Below are positions 1 through 11,060 of a DNA stretch of 64,000 bases, piece by piece (positions within the stretch are counted from its first letter, which is position 1; each line of letters opens with the position of its first letter). Source of the DNA: Symbiodinium natans. Taxonomy: Eukaryota; Sar; Dinophyceae; Suessiales; Symbiodiniaceae. Location: positions 1 to 64,000 of the forward strand of contig CAJNDS010002461.1 of assembly GCA_905221605.1 (NCBI GenBank). The letters are read 5' to 3'. A model generated the notes under the pieces. The model had not been told where the DNA came from and searched no databases. It saw nothing but the letters and a program-made list of their open reading frames with translations. The translations under genes and the position numbers were made by a program.

Positions 1-1315
1 TTCTTTCCAGAGTCTCACGAAGTACAACCATTAATACCATGAATCCGCCCTTGAGACCCTGTTAACGCCTGGTCTGGATAACACTCGTCTTTTCATGAGT
101 CTTACCGCTGGAGCTGGAACTAGATGCATGAGTCTTCTGTCTTCATCTCCAAGTCTAGGGTCTTTTCCCAATTATTATAATACGGGCTTATTGGTACTAA
201 GAATTTATTACTTTCATCCTCTAATACACTTTCTCTTTTTCATCTACGTTTAATATTTATTGGTATTCTTCTTACCTTTTCCCCAATGTATTTCTTAGGA
301 TTTAATGTTATGCCAAGAAGAATCCCATCCTTTCCAGATTCTTTTAATTCCTGGAATTCCCTGTCATCTATTGGATCAGGAATAACTTTCCTATCTTTTG
401 GTTCACTTCGTTCATTCATTCACACGGGCCAGTAATATAATATGAGGCCCGTATTATAATTATAGTGTTTACATAATTCCCGGGCTTATAAAGAGAAGAA
501 AGTTGCCCGGGGGTTCGTTTCACTTCGTTTCACTTCGTTTCACTTCGTTTCACTTCACTTTATATTACTTTATTAATATTATTGTCCCGGGCTAATATAA
601 TAATAGTACCGCCCGGGGTGTATTAATATTAGAATGAAGAGAACGTAGTGAGCGCATTAATAATACTAATAATACGGGCTTACAGTATTCTTATGTTTGC
701 CCGTGGATGCGGCCCTATTTAGTATATATTATGTGGCCGCAGTAATAATATAAGGTGAAGATAACATGAACAGATACTAGAATAATAATACGGTTTTTAT
801 AATAGAAATAGTGTACGGTCGCTACAAAATAAGAAAGAGAAGAAAGCGCCCACTTCGTTCACAACAAGCCCCAATTTCATGCGTCTTTTTATTCCTTATA
901 AATAGGGGCTTATATTGCTCTCTTCGTATTCTCTGGAACAACTTGACAATTCCTGGTGATCCGTGAAGAGACGAACGAAGAGAGGAAAGAATAATGAATC
1001 CTGGTGCTGGAACTCCTTTAAAGGGGAGAAAGGTCAAGGGGCTCTTTGCAGCGGTCCTCAGCTCACTCATGAAGGATTTAATGGGGAAAGCGTGAATCTC
1101 TAATGCACAGGTTAGCCGCTCAGTTGTTACACCTTTTGGACAACAATAACCAACTCTCTGATCCAGCGGTCATGTCTCCCAAAAGCACCCGTGTTCTTGT
1201 CCACATGATCACCCTTTCCTTGAGACCTTTTATTCATGGTTGTACGAAGAGAAAGAGTGAATAAAATGTAAGGAGCGAAGTGAACATGTGAACGAAACGA
1301 CGCACGATTTTAATT
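1..1315. other. AT-rich organelle-like segment with GC clusters
   Basis: This stretch is rich in ATAATATTA-type sequence and differs sharply from the GC-rich DNA that follows. Short GC clusters (CCCGGGC, CCGCCCGGGG, GCGGCCC, TGGCCGC) are dotted through it, together with CACTTCGTTT repeats near 519-557 and AGCGAAGTGAAC near 1273. AT-rich DNA with GC clusters and 'cttcgttcac' repeats is known from fungal and algal organelle genomes. I infer an organelle-derived insertion or an assembly join. No rRNA or tRNA was recognised in it. Confidence 0.45.
240..419 (-). CDS. Small ORF in the AT-rich segment, 59 codons
   Basis: An ATG-initiated reading frame of 59 codons ends in TGA. It begins [12 protein letters not shown] and contains [17 protein letters not shown], a balanced mix of charged and hydrophobic residues that looks translated rather than random. 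I recognise no family. Because the surrounding DNA looks organellar, it may be the end of an intron-encoded or unassigned organelle ORF. A GTG-TGA pair lies directly upstream of the ATG, so the frame does not extend further. Confidence 0.3.
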   Translation of the reverse strand: MNERSEPKDRKVIPDPIDDREFQELKESGKDGILLGITLNPKKYIGEKVRRIPINIKRR

Positions 1316-1416
1316 AAGCACCCGGCGCAGAGTCATCAATCACATCATGGGGCACCTGACCAGGTTGCATCTGAGTGAATGGAAGCAAAGTCCAACAAAG
1401 AGCCCAACAAAGAGCG

Positions 1417-1590
1417 CGCGTGCGTGTGCGCGCGCACGCACACGCAAACGCACACGCACACGCACACGCGCGCCCACACACGCGCCCACACGCGCGCCCA
1501 CACGCGCACCCACACGCGCGCCCACACGCGCGCCCACACGCGCGCCCACACGCGCGCCCACACACATATACACACACACACACACAGAAA
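1417..1590. repeat. CA-rich minisatellite (CACGCGCGCCCA units)
   Basis: A tandem array of roughly 14-bp CACGCGCGCCCACA units is flanked by (CA)n and (GTGCG)n tracts. All six frames are open across it and give low-complexity peptides such as APTRAPTRAPTR, which are artefacts of the repeat. Confidence 0.9.
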
Positions 1591-1599
1591 CAGAGACGC

Positions 1600-2400
1600 A
1601 GACACTAAAAATCTACATACTAGATCATGCTAGGCCATGCAGCACCCTCTCCTACACAGCCTGCTGTGGCTCAAACTGTACCCCTTGCCAACCGAACATG
1701 CCAGCACCAACGAAAGAATGTGGTAACCCGGCCTTGTGATGCTCCTCAGAGAGGAGCAGGTGTAGAAGCCGCTGGGCTGTAGCATCAGGCGCTAGCTCCA
1801 TGGCCACGAAGAAGCACGGCGTAGCCCGGCACTCACCGGTTTTTGTCTTTGGAAGGTTGGTGATGTGGGGTAGTGGGGGGGGGGGGGGTGACTCAGCATC
1901 ACGGATCATGAGAGCTAAACGCAGCCCACCTGCCGATTTCGTTAGGGGTTGGTTGGTCATCCCCAGCATGCTCTTGGATGTTCTCCTAGTTCAGCTCCGA
2001 GCACGGATGGCAGCAAAAATGCTCGAGAGCTGAGATCTTGGGAAAATGTACGGTAGCAGCTGTAAACATCTAAGACTGTTTGGGTGTGTCTGTGTGTGAC
2101 TGTGTTCTCGCCTCGAAAGAGAAAAGAAAATATTCTTCAACAAAGGCTCTGGCTCTTTCCAGATGAAAGGGCAGTGCTATCTGCATTTGCCCAGGCGACA
2201 CAGCGCTTGTCGCAAGTACGTCACGGCGTGAAAGCCCAGCCCAGAGACGCGGGATTCGGGTCTTTGACTGGGAGCCGTTTCCTTTATTCGGGGGTGGGGG
2301 GCGGGCAGGGGTGTTTGCAAAGAGCGCGGCTTTCTTGCAAACCATGCCAGAACATGCCAGCGTTGCAAAAAGCGCCCAGGAATTGTTGAAGACTCATGTT
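1600..2400. other. No gene recognised
   Basis: Single-copy sequence with a short poly-G run near 1879. Several short open frames exist on both strands, none with recognisable composition or motifs. Confidence 0.4.
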
Positions 2401-2430
2401 TGTTGAGCTGCACCCACATCCGGCGGTTCA

Positions 2431-2710
2431 TCACCAAACAGCAGACCAGCATACAAACTTTCTGCCGCAGGGAGCTGTGCCAACGCAAACCAGAGCTGAA
2501 TCATAGATGGAGACACACATTTGCATCTTTTCTTTGCGCACATTCGCAGTGCATGTTTCTGACAGGAGCAACATCTCTGCTGCCACCTTCTCAAAGTTCG
2601 ACGCGTCGAACCTCATGGTCAGTAAAAACAAGCTTTGGTCGTGTTGCTTCGGTGCTACTTCTCCGGATGTCAGAACCAGCTCCGAAACAAAGCTTCCGAT
2701 GTTGGAAATG
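2431..2710 (-). CDS. Coding exon, unknown protein (downstream of 3102-3220)
   Basis: The minus strand reads ISNIGSFVSELVLTSGE and then SLFLLTMRFDASNFEKVAAE, with the amphipathic-helix composition of a real protein. The exon begins after a good acceptor (CCGTGCAG at 2711-2718). Its phase fits the preceding exon: that exon ends with two bases (AG), the first base here is C, and AGC followed by ATT TCC AAC keeps the frame. The right-hand limit is an open-frame limit, so the true exon may stop earlier, for example at a GT near 2490 or 2617. The plus strand also has a 227-codon ORF over this region, but it is rich in Arg, Ser and His and poor in Asp, which is typical of an antisense shadow. No family recognised. 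Confidence 0.5.
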
Positions 2711-3101
2711 CTGCACGGCAACGGTAAGGAAGGGCAAGAAGCACAAACACTCCCACGTGAGAGACAGATTCAGGTTGGATGCACGACGGCAGAATTCCGA
2801 AAGGCAACAACACTACGTCATCGCCCTGACCCTGGCAGCTACAAAGTTAATACATGACTACAAAGCGTATTCGCGCATCATGACAAAATCATGTGTACTG
2901 CCGGGTGCCACCGCCCGCCGGCCCACAGGAAATCGCACACCACATCGTCGAGCCTCAGTCCCCGCCAACATAGACCACCAAAGACTCCAGGCGAGTGCAG
3001 GCAACAGCGCCTGGCTCGAGTTTTTTGCAACAGGTGCACTCCATTTTGGTCGCAATGACCCCGAGCAACCCGAGCAGTTTTAGAGATTGCTGAAAGTACA
3101 C

Positions 3102-3220
3102 CTCATCCCCCGCCGAAAACCCATCAGCACAGGCTGCAGCGTCCTGTAACTGGTCTCGAGCACTGCAGCCTCAGCATTGACGAACGCCTCCTTGGTGAAA
3201 GGGCCGCCGTGCCCGAAACC
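3102..3220 (-). CDS. Coding exon, unknown protein
   Basis: This is a 119-nt open segment on the minus strand between an acceptor (GACACACAG) and a donor (GATGAG then GTGTAC). It encodes GFGHGGPFTKEAFVNAEAAV and continues through YRTLQPVLMGFRRGM. The donor phase matches the exon at 2431-2710 across a 391-nt intron. The exon lies downstream of the 697-codon ORF on the same strand and could belong to a following gene or be a further exon of that gene. I recognise no domain. Confidence 0.5.
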
Positions 3221-3499
3221 CTGTGTGTCATTACCGACATTGCAGTTCAAATCAGCTAGGAACCCTAGATCTTTTTGACTTCCAGGAAACGCCAATGTTT
3301 GAAGCAAAAACACGGCGAAGTCCTGAAAGCATTGGAGAGAAGGAGCTCATGAGTCGTGAGCTTGTCTTAGAAACAAACCAGTCTGAGGACTTCTGCCTTG
3401 CAGGACTTCCTACAAGCCAGCACCAGGGTCAGTCAAAATCAAGCCTCACCTCTCCCTCCCCGTAGCCCTCACGGAGTCACGAGGTCAGCCGCAACATCA

Positions 3500-5593
3500 T
3501 CACACGAAAAAGGTGATGAAGTCTACGATCGCGTCCACCGTGTCATTCAGAGCAGTGTCTCCATCTTGACTATTGTCCAACTTCAGGATCGGCATCTTGA
3601 GGCCCTCGAGCTCTTCGCTCTGGAACTCCAGCAACTCCTCCAGTTTCTCCCCGGTGGCCTTGGAGAGCTTCCCGGCGTCTGCCTCCTCATCCTGGAAGGG
3701 CAACGTGGAAGTTTGGAATTTTGCTCTGCGCCTCACCATGGTTGCAGCATCGATCTTCAGCAGCACCAAAAGGACGGTCCCTCCCTCTCGCTCCTGTCGA
3801 ACGGCATCGACCGCGCGCTTGAGTAAGTCTCCGTGCTGCTGCGGACGACGGGTGAGTGCCCAAACGAAATTCCCCAAGTGCCACGTCTCCACCACCCTCG
3901 ACGTCAAGGTGCTCATCCGATCCCGATCCCGGTCAACTTCCGCCTGATGGATCGTATCGTCCCAAGCCTCGCGGTACTTGCCCTGCTTCTCTTGGTCTCC
4001 TCGCAACGAAGTACCCAACTCCTCATCCGATACCCACTGCATTCTCTCGGCCAGAATCTTTCTGATAGTGCTCTTCCCGGCCGTGTGGGTGCCCATTAGG
4101 ACCACCGTGGCCTTTCGGGCCCTTGACTGCTCCCAAGACACCTCCAAGTGCTGGGGGGAAAAGGGCAGCACAGCTCTGGGGCCCTCCCAAAGCCTGGAAG
4201 ATGAGCGCTGCCACTCGCATCGACGGGTGCCTCCCGGAGCGGGCGGATGTCCAATGAGAACCTCCATCCGGTGTGGGATGAAGATGTAAGCAGTAGACGG
4301 TCCGTCTCGAGTATCATCAGCTCGGGTGCCCAAAACCGCCTCTTGGTCTGACAAGGCCGCCCGTTGCTTGGCCCCATGGGTCCCATGGGTCCCCTCATGC
4401 TGCGTCTGCTGCGTGGTCTCCGCGATCTCCTTGCACCTTTGCATGGCACAGGCCAGGCTGAAGGGTGGCGGCGGGGATCCCCATCTCATCTTCCTGACCA
4501 CACCTTCACCCCTCCACTGCTGTTGGAAGGGGTAGCTTCCAAGCAGCAAGACCATGGAAGCAAGAACCTCCTCACCTGCTTCTCCAGTTGCACCGCCAGC
4601 GCTGCCCAAGCTGAAGAAGATGAACCCGGTTTCTGTCACGGAGTGTATTCCCAGGTTCCGCAGAGATGGGGGGGCGGCCGCAGAACGATTGGAAGTCGCG
4701 AGCTGGAAGGACCATGGGATGTGTTTCCCTCTCCTCCCCAACTGCCACTTCTTGTCATGCGCGATGTCCCCCAAAAGCCCTTCCTTCCTCGCGACATTCA
4801 CCAGACAGCGAAGAGGATCTGCACCCAGCACCTCCAAATCTGCAGTGGAGGGGAACAAAGCCTTGTCGATCCCATCCTTGGCCGCATTTAGCAATTGCTC
4901 CTCGCTGAGCCCATCCACCCTCAGACTGATCTGCTCCACATCAAGCTTCTGCAAAGCCTTGCAAATCTGCTCCACATCAAGCTTCTGCGAAGCCTTGCAA
5001 ACCTTCGCAAGTTCGGGGCTTGCGGTATCCTGGACACAGGTCACATTGAGTCTGGGCTTCAGTAAGCCTGTTGGCCAAACGAGGACGTCGTCGGACCCAA
5101 CACAGCAAACTGCCGAAGAGCAGAAATTCGCAATGATAAACACTAGGGGCTGGCGCTCGGCCATGCAGGCATCCTTGCATTCCTGCACAGCCATGTACGT
5201 GGAAACCACGTCGAATGCCGTGGCTGCAGCCCCTCCAATCTGGTCGAAAATGCCTTTGACAGTGCTCAACGATGCTGGTGGGTTGCCTGCCACATGAATG
5301 GACCCGGAGTACATCTCCCCCAGGTCTCGAACGAAACTCTCACCTTCATGTCTGGCAGCAATGCATTCCACGCTGACGATGATGGGTTTGTACCATGGGC
5401 TGTTGACCTCGTAAGTCTTCTGCAGGTTATTCAACCTCCCATAGAAGGCTTCAACGTAATTCCACTCTTCTTCCGCCGTGTGTGATTCGAGTTTTGCCAC
5501 TGTCGTAGCCGATCTCAATTCACATGCCGCTGTGGAAAGATCGAGACAAGGGCCAAAGCAGCCGAGCCTCTGTTTCTTGCCGCCAGCATCCAT
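3500..5593 (-). CDS. 697-codon protein with C-terminal P-loop kinase-like domain
   Basis: A continuous minus-strand ORF of 697 codons. A Walker A motif GTHTAGKST occupies residues 501-509 (Gly501, Gly506, Lys507, Ser508), preceded by the hydrophobic strand VVLM. Downstream come a basic stretch MVRRRAKFQ that could act as a lid, and a closing PILKLDNSQDG...VDAIVDFI. This layout is common in small P-loop nucleotide and polynucleotide kinases (AAA_33/zeta-like fold), so phosphoryl transfer is likely but the substrate is unknown. The N-terminal 480 residues are not recognised. Residues near 198-221 contain a tandem 12-residue repeat (QKLDVEQI twice) from a 36-bp duplication. A low-complexity part (residues 380-480, Pro/Arg/Gly-rich) might hide an intron. 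The start is the first ATG of the open frame. The ORF is unusually long for this window outside the cassette, and the kinase part is the best-supported piece. Confidence 0.65.
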   Translation of the reverse strand: MDAGGKKQRLGCFGPCLDLSTAACELRSATTVAKLESHTAEEEWNYVEAFYGRLNNLQKTYEVNSPWYKPIIVSVECIAARHEGESFVRDLGEMYSGSIHVAGNPPASLSTVKGIFDQIGGAAATAFDVVSTYMAVQECKDACMAERQPLVFIIANFCSSAVCCVGSDDVLVWPTGLLKPRLNVTCVQDTASPELAKVCKASQKLDVEQICKALQKLDVEQISLRVDGLSEEQLLNAAKDGIDKALFPSTADLEVLGADPLRCLVNVARKEGLLGDIAHDKKWQLGRRGKHIPWSFQLATSNRSAAAPPSLRNLGIHSVTETGFIFFSLGSAGGATGEAGEEVLASMVLLLGSYPFQQQWRGEGVVRKMRWGSPPPPFSLACAMQRCKEIAETTQQTQHEGTHGTHGAKQRAALSDQEAVLGTRADDTRDGPSTAYIFIPHRMEVLIGHPPAPGGTRRCEWQRSSSRLWEGPRAVLPFSPQHLEVSWEQSRARKATVVLMGTHTAGKSTIRKILAERMQWVSDEELGTSLRGDQEKQGKYREAWDDTIHQAEVDRDRDRMSTLTSRVVETWHLGNFVWALTRRPQQHGDLLKRAVDAVRQEREGGTVLLVLLKIDAATMVRRRAKFQTSTLPFQDEEADAGKLSKATGEKLEELLEFQSEELEGLKMPILKLDNSQDGDTALNDTVDAIVDFITFFV
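4929..5000 (-). repeat. 36-bp tandem duplication inside the P-loop ORF
   Basis: Two consecutive 36-bp units (4929-4964 and 4965-5000) differ at one base (GCAAAG versus GCGAAG). The duplication keeps the frame and doubles the peptide KALQKLDVEQIC. Confidence 0.9.
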
Positions 5594-5599
5594 GCTTCC

Positions 5600-6260
5600 A
5601 AGCTAATCGTGCACTGGACTCAGATCGCGAAGCAATCCGCTGCCAACTCCAAACAAGCTCAAGGTCTGAACTTCCAATTTGTACAGCAAGAAATCCATCA
5701 CGGAGTCTCAGCATTCGAAGCAATCAAGCAGTCACTCAGTTGAAATCAGGATTCAAGGTTGTAAGGCCGTCAGCCAAGGGTCAGATTAGGTTTCCACTGG
5801 AAAAATAAGTAAATGAGTACCACCCATCAAAGCAAGTCCGCCCCTAGCTTCCCGTGCAATTGTCTTCACCATTCCCCCTGACCTGGGTGCAGCGCTGCGC
5901 GAGTCGGCTCGTCTCGCTCAATGCCTCGCAGGTGCCCCAGCTCGTTTGTCTGCCCGTGCTGTTGCAAACTACTTGCAGTCGAGCGCTATACCATGCTGCG
6001 CGATAACGACGTGCAAAGCAAAAATATAAACTGAGAAAAAGAACGAGCTCCCAGGTGCAACAGAAAGAGCTGCAGACAAATCGCTCTTTATGCGAATGAA
6101 AAAATGGATAAGGCCGAGAACTAAGCAGTACGACGTCATATAAGCACGTAGCACAACATGTGATCAACGATGCCAAAGTCCAAAAATCACGCACTTCAAT
6201 TTCTCGACAAAGTCCGAGTTTCGAGAAAACATACATTGAACCAATATTATGGTGTTCCAT
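5600..6260. other. No gene recognised
   Basis: Upstream flank of the P-loop ORF. Short open frames on both strands, for example 5844-6398 minus, are Cys/Phe/Trp-rich and run into the CACCATGG minisatellite, so I do not call them genes. No clear promoter element was seen. Confidence 0.4.
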
Positions 6261-6261
6261 A

Positions 6262-6500
6262 GATTGGAAACACCATGGAACACCATGGTAACACAATGAA
6301 AGCACCATGGAAAGACACCATGGAAAGGCACCATGGAACACCATGTAAACACCATGCAAACACCATTCAAACACCGGAAGCATCATGCCAACCATCATGC
6401 AAACACAATAGACACACTATGGAAACAGCATTGAAAAGCACAATTGAAACACCATGACAACACAATGGAAGCACCATGGAAGTACTATGGAAGCCCCACG
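6262..6500. repeat. CACCATGGAAA minisatellite
   Basis: A degenerate 10-12 bp unit (ACACCATGGAA, with CATGCAA and CATTCAA variants) recurs about 20 times. It creates many ATGs in a Kozak-like setting on the plus strand and gives MVFHGV-type peptides on the minus strand, which are repeat artefacts. Confidence 0.85.
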
Positions 6501-7165
6501 GAAACACCTCTTCCAAACGAACAAACCGACAGCATATTTGGCTGGTGGCCAAGCTTCAGGCTCCACCAAGCCGGGGCAGCAGTGCATCACGATGCCCGCC
6601 CGCGTCTCTCAGCTCCTGTGGTTGTTGGGGGTCACATGGGTCACTCCTGGTCTTTCTTCCCTTCTTCCCAGCTTGTTCCCTTCTTGTCTCTGCTGTGCTA
6701 GCTCTTCTCTGCTCCCTCTCTCGACGCCCCGTGCACTCCAGCGGCGCATCCATGCTAGCGTTCCGTGGAGATTGCCGGGCTATGCCGTGACTGCCAGAAT
6801 GCTCAGTGTTGGGAAGCACATGATGGGAGCCAACCCAAGCTCAATCAAGCTCAACCACCCTCAACTCTTGAGATTCCCTACACTCAGCCTCTAGGAAACC
6901 TTCTGGGTGCGACTGGTGAGACGCATCCGAAGGCTGTCATGAATGAATGAATGGGTGCGACTGGTCCTCAATGCTGGCAATGCCCAAGTCACGAGGGGTT
7001 CCTGAACAGGACTGGAAAGGAGCAGTGAGTGAGGAGTGCACATAACTGAAAGGCAGGGTGTCATCGTCCCTTACAGGCATCACGATGTGCAAGCAACAGG
7101 TTTTGAACAGCAAGGGTATGCGTCGTCAACGAATTAGGACAATGCATGTTCAAAAGGCCACCCAT

Positions 7166-7275
7166 GCACATCTATTGCACTGCAATAGTACTACAGTACT
7201 ATTAGTATCAATATAGTACTATGACACAATAGTACTACAGTAGTACTAGTATCATTATAGTACTATGACACTAGT
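7166..7275. repeat. TAGTACTA-rich 45-bp duplication
   Basis: Two adjacent units of about 45 bp share AATAGTACTACAGTA and ATATAGTACTATGACAC-like segments. The unit is itself rich in the palindrome AGTACT. Confidence 0.75.
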
Positions 7276-7446
7276 ACACACTATCCGCCGATTTCCTAAG
7301 GGGCTGGCGTCCGTGAAGTCTTCGTCTGTCCGTGTAAGCTATCCTCTCATAGCCTACACTTTGCCCAACCCTCTTCCCCCCTTTCCACCCCGTTCAGAGG
7401 TTGACCTTGCCCGCGGGATTCGCGATTGCAGCGTACTGTAATTGTA

Positions 7447-7745
7447 TGAAACAAGGGGCGGGCAGCGCAGGCAGAAGCTCGAGGAGAGTTGTTCTGCAAA
7501 CCGGGACGGGGCGCCCCCCCGCCTGCCCGCCCGCCCGGCGTGCGTTCCGATGGTCCTCTGTAGGCTTTCGTAGTCGGAACGCACAGGTTTGGCGACAAAG
7601 GGAAAGCTATGCACGCATGGGCCGCCGCGTCACCCAAGGCCGGAGCCGCTGATGCTCATGACGCGCCCGGCATCCCGGACTGGGGACGCTGATGACTCCT
7701 GATGCGCGCTTGGGGCTCCCGGACTGACCCCGCTGATGCTCATGA
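7447..7745 (+). repeat. Direct repeat, copy 1 (about 300 bp)
   Basis: This segment matches 8168-8460 with minor differences. Both copies contain GCGCAGGCAGAAGCTCGAGG, GGCTTTCGTAGTCGGAACGC and CCGGAGCCGCTGATGCTCAT. Within each copy GCTGATGCTC recurs as a sub-repeat. No coding capacity is evident. Confidence 0.85.
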
Positions 7746-8167
7746 TGCGCTCCCCTTTGGGGGGTGTCCGGGGCTATCCGCACAAGAAAAACCATTCACC
7801 GGCGGCACGGCGGGGTCGTGGTTGCCCTGGCTAGCTGGTGGTCTCTGGATCCCGTAGGTAGCTGCTTCGCGACTTTTAAGTTTTTTTGCATTATACTTGC
7901 GTCTGAGCCTATATTTTCCACGAGTCCTGAACGCGCAGGGCAGCTTGAGCTTGTTGGATTCTCAAATTGTTCCGAATCAATGATCAGCATGGATCAGAGC
8001 TCGCGCAACACAAAGCTCTTGATGGTAGCGGCCAGGGCCTGCACAGGGGGCCTGGTCACCTCGGGTCCCGGGCAAAGATCTCGATACCTCTGAGCATTTT
8101 GGAGGATTCCGAAGTTGCGTACTGTAGCTGTAGCTGTGTTGCAGATGTTTGTTTTAAGGGCTGCGCC

Positions 8168-8460
8168 CATGGGAGGGCAGCGCAGGCAGAAGCTCGAGGA
8201 GAGTTATGCTGCAAACCGGGAAGGGGCGCGCCGCGCCCTCCCGCCCGGCGTGCGTCCCGACGGGGTCCTCTGTAGGCTTTCGTAGTCGGAACGCGCGGGT
8301 TTGGCGACAAAGGGAAAGCCATGCACGCGTGGGCCGCCGCGTCACCCAAGGCCGGAGCCGCTGATGCTCATGGCGCACCCGGCATCCCGGACTGGGGCCG
8401 CTGATGCTCCTGACGCGCGCCCAATGGGGCTCCCGGACTGAACCCGCTGATGCTCTTGAT
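8168..8460 (+). repeat. Direct repeat, copy 2 (about 300 bp)
   Basis: Second copy of the 7447-7745 repeat. It runs straight into the left arm of the large inverted repeat at 8455. Confidence 0.85.
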
Positions 8461-8750
8461 TCTCTGCCACGCTTCCGCCGCCATAAGCACCAATCACCAA
8501 ACAGCACCGCAGCACGATTGGCCCCTCGCACCTCGTGCGCAGCTCAACATGTTGGTCATTTTCCTTCCTGGCCCAAGTGCAGATTTGCCAGATAAGTGTC
8601 AGACGGCGCCACTGACCTTCGAGGCTCACGTCATCGTGATAGCCACGATGACCATTATGGTAATCGTCACGCTTGGGCCACTGCTTGGGCGTTGCTTATC
8701 AAGGCACGTGCGTGTGGGCTACATAAGCAGTGCCGCATCGGGTTGCGGGA
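8455..8750 (+). repeat. Large inverted repeat, left arm
   Basis: The reverse complement of this arm is found at 11880-12215. Shared blocks include GATAAGTGTCAGAC, ACCATTATGGTAATCGTCA, CAAGGCACGTGCGTGTGGGC and CATAAGCACCAA. The arms are diverged by small indels. The interior also holds a palindrome-like ATGACCATTATGGTAATCGTCA. I infer a fold-back or transposon-derived repeat. Confidence 0.8.
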
Positions 8751-9860
8751 CCCAAAACTTAAACCCTCGACCGGTTTTCCTCGCTTTTTGTGCGTGGGAC
8801 GATTTACAGTAGCTTTCCCTAAGCCCAGAAACCCAACAACAGCGAGCTCTCATCAAGCTCTGCCCGTGATTAGCACACCACAAGCCCTCATGCCTGGAAA
8901 CCTCTACGTCAAGTGACGTCAAGAGGTGTCAAATCATACGAGTGCTTGGGGACATGGATCACGCAAGAGTATTCTTGTTCTTTGCGAAGCACTTGAGTAT
9001 CTGCACTGAGCGGCCGACTACTCAGGGCGAACAACGACTCTAAGGACATAACACAGACGGTGTGACTGCTGTTTTGCGTGTATGTTTACACCCAAGCATG
9101 CGAATTCATGAATGCGGGTCTGGACTTGTGCCAGGTCGACAGGTGGACAGGTTCACGAGGGCGCCACGGGGCCCTGGAAGCGGCCAATCGGTTGGAGAGG
9201 GGGAGATGCAGAGGGAGCTGAAAGAAGTCCTTCAGGTAAAGGGTTCAGGCACCAATCTGGCCGACAGTTGTTAGTTTCAATGCTTGGCCTGGAAGAAACC
9301 CCCAGCGCAAGTCTGGCAACCTCTGCCTACAGACAAGCCTTTGGCTTGAGACTTCGTACAGCGTTCAGAAGTTTGGATTTACATCAGGTGGACGGTTCTC
9401 ACCGAATCCGTGAAATCACATGCACGCAACTCCGGCAAACTTCAAAGGCTCTGGAGGCATGCGTGCGAATATAGAAATTTCACGAGGGCTCCAAAGGGGC
9501 CCTGGAAGCCTCGCTCGCGCTGCCAGTGTGCCCAGGCCACCTCCGAACAGGTTGGTGGGACCCTGACGCTGCGGTTTAGGGCGCAGGGGTTTGGATTCAG
9601 GGTTCTTAGTGTTTAGTGCTTGTGCTGGCTTAGGATTTAGGGAGGAGTTTGGGGTTGAAGGGGTGGGTTGAGGTGTGGGGGTTGTGAGGCTTTGGAGGAT
9701 CCAGGTGAGCAGGAAACCAATTCTTTGTATCCTTAGGCTTGAGGGCACCAAGCCGGCCTGTAAGCATGAGCATCGTCTTGTTCCAAATGTTCACCTGCAG
9801 TCCACACTCCAGCCTTTTGCACTCAGGCCCAGAAATGGGATGTGCTGATGATTCGGTCGC
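8750..9860. other. No gene recognised; two diverged short repeats
   Basis: The segments CACGAGGGCGCCACGGGGCC (near 9153) and CACGAGGGCTCCAAAGGGGCC-like (near 9480) are related. From about 9575 the sequence becomes degenerate TTTAGGG-like. No convincing ORF. Confidence 0.4.
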
Positions 9861-9866
9861 ATGGGC

Positions 9867-9970
9867 GGGGGGCGGGGAAGGGGGGGGGGGGGGGGGAGGG
9901 GGGGGCGGGGGGGGAGGGAGGGGGGGAGGGGGGGGGAGGGGGGGGGGGAGGGGGGGGGGGGGGGGGAGGG
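9867..9970 (+). repeat. G-rich tract with G-quadruplex potential
   Basis: About 100 bases of G runs broken by single A or C. Poly-Gly and poly-Pro frames across it are artefacts. Such tracts are also error-prone in assemblies. Confidence 0.9.
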
Positions 9971-10859
9971 CCTGAAGGCAGAATAAGACTCTAAGCACCA
10001 AAGCAGTGAGCTTCTAAAGACAACAGCGCGCCAGTATCCCAACCACAAAAACACGCCGATCCTTGCATTCTCTGGGGCACGCTCACTCCACCGAAAACGT
10101 CACACTACGGGCCCCAGCTTCTGAGGTTACGATGCGATCAGCATTAAACCCCAAGCTCTGACAAGGAGCCCCCCCCCCCCCGTCGCCCAACCAAAGACGA
10201 AGCCGAGGCCCATGCTCGCAGCAGATTCTTCTCGACACCTGGGCTCCAGTTTCTGGGCTCTAGAGAGTTAAGCCTTCGCTCAGGGTTCGGGGCTCGGGGC
10301 TTTGCATTCTGGCTTCTCTGTTTACAAATTTGGCACTAGGGCTGGGTGTGTGGGGTGTGGGGGTTTTGGTACGACGCAAAAGCATAAGCCTGCCCTTACA
10401 CCACCTGAACAGGCCGGGGTAGGGGTTGAGCTGGTCAATGAGCTAACCCCAAAAGCTTCTGCATTGGGTTGAAGGTTTGCCCAATATGGGTGCAAGCCAC
10501 AAAGGAAGCACGCGCGCGCTAAAGGGACGAGCCAAGCCCGATTGGTTTCCACAGCATCACGCGGGATGCAAACTGCGAGCAGACCGCTCCTCACAGTCCG
10601 GGCAGCGCATGTTGCATTTACCCAGCTCCGTTTGCCAAGCAAGGAGGCTCCGATGCTCAACTTCCGATCCCCGGCTCCTCACAGCCGCCAATTTGAAGAA
10701 ATTCCGCGGGTTGAAAAGGGAGTCCATTCCTCGGCCTGGCAACGGACACTGCCCAAACAATGCGGGCATGAGCTGTTGCGGCTGGGCAAAGGACAGCGGC
10801 AGCCGGCGAAGTGGCACCCGCAGGAGCAGCCTAAACTGGAAATAGAGATAGACAACAGA

Positions 10860-10883
10860 GAGGGAGGTAGAGAGGGGGAGAGA

Positions 10884-10952
<69 letters not shown>

Positions 10953-11060
10953 GGATAGAGAGAGGGAGAGAGAGAGAAAGAAAGACAGAGAGACAGAGAC
11001 AGAGAGAGAAAAAGAGAAATAAAAAGAGAGAAAGAAAAAGAGAAAGAGAGAGTGAAGGAA
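10860..11060 (+). repeat. (AG)n purine tract
   Basis: Nearly pure AG dinucleotides with GGGAG and AAAG interruptions. All ORFs here (SLSLSL, REREER) are low-complexity artefacts. Confidence 0.95.

Noticed and set aside
2400-3083. Plus-strand ORF of 227 codons
   Set aside because: Arg/Ser/His-rich and almost free of Asp; the opposite strand has exons with matching splice phase, so this is an antisense shadow.
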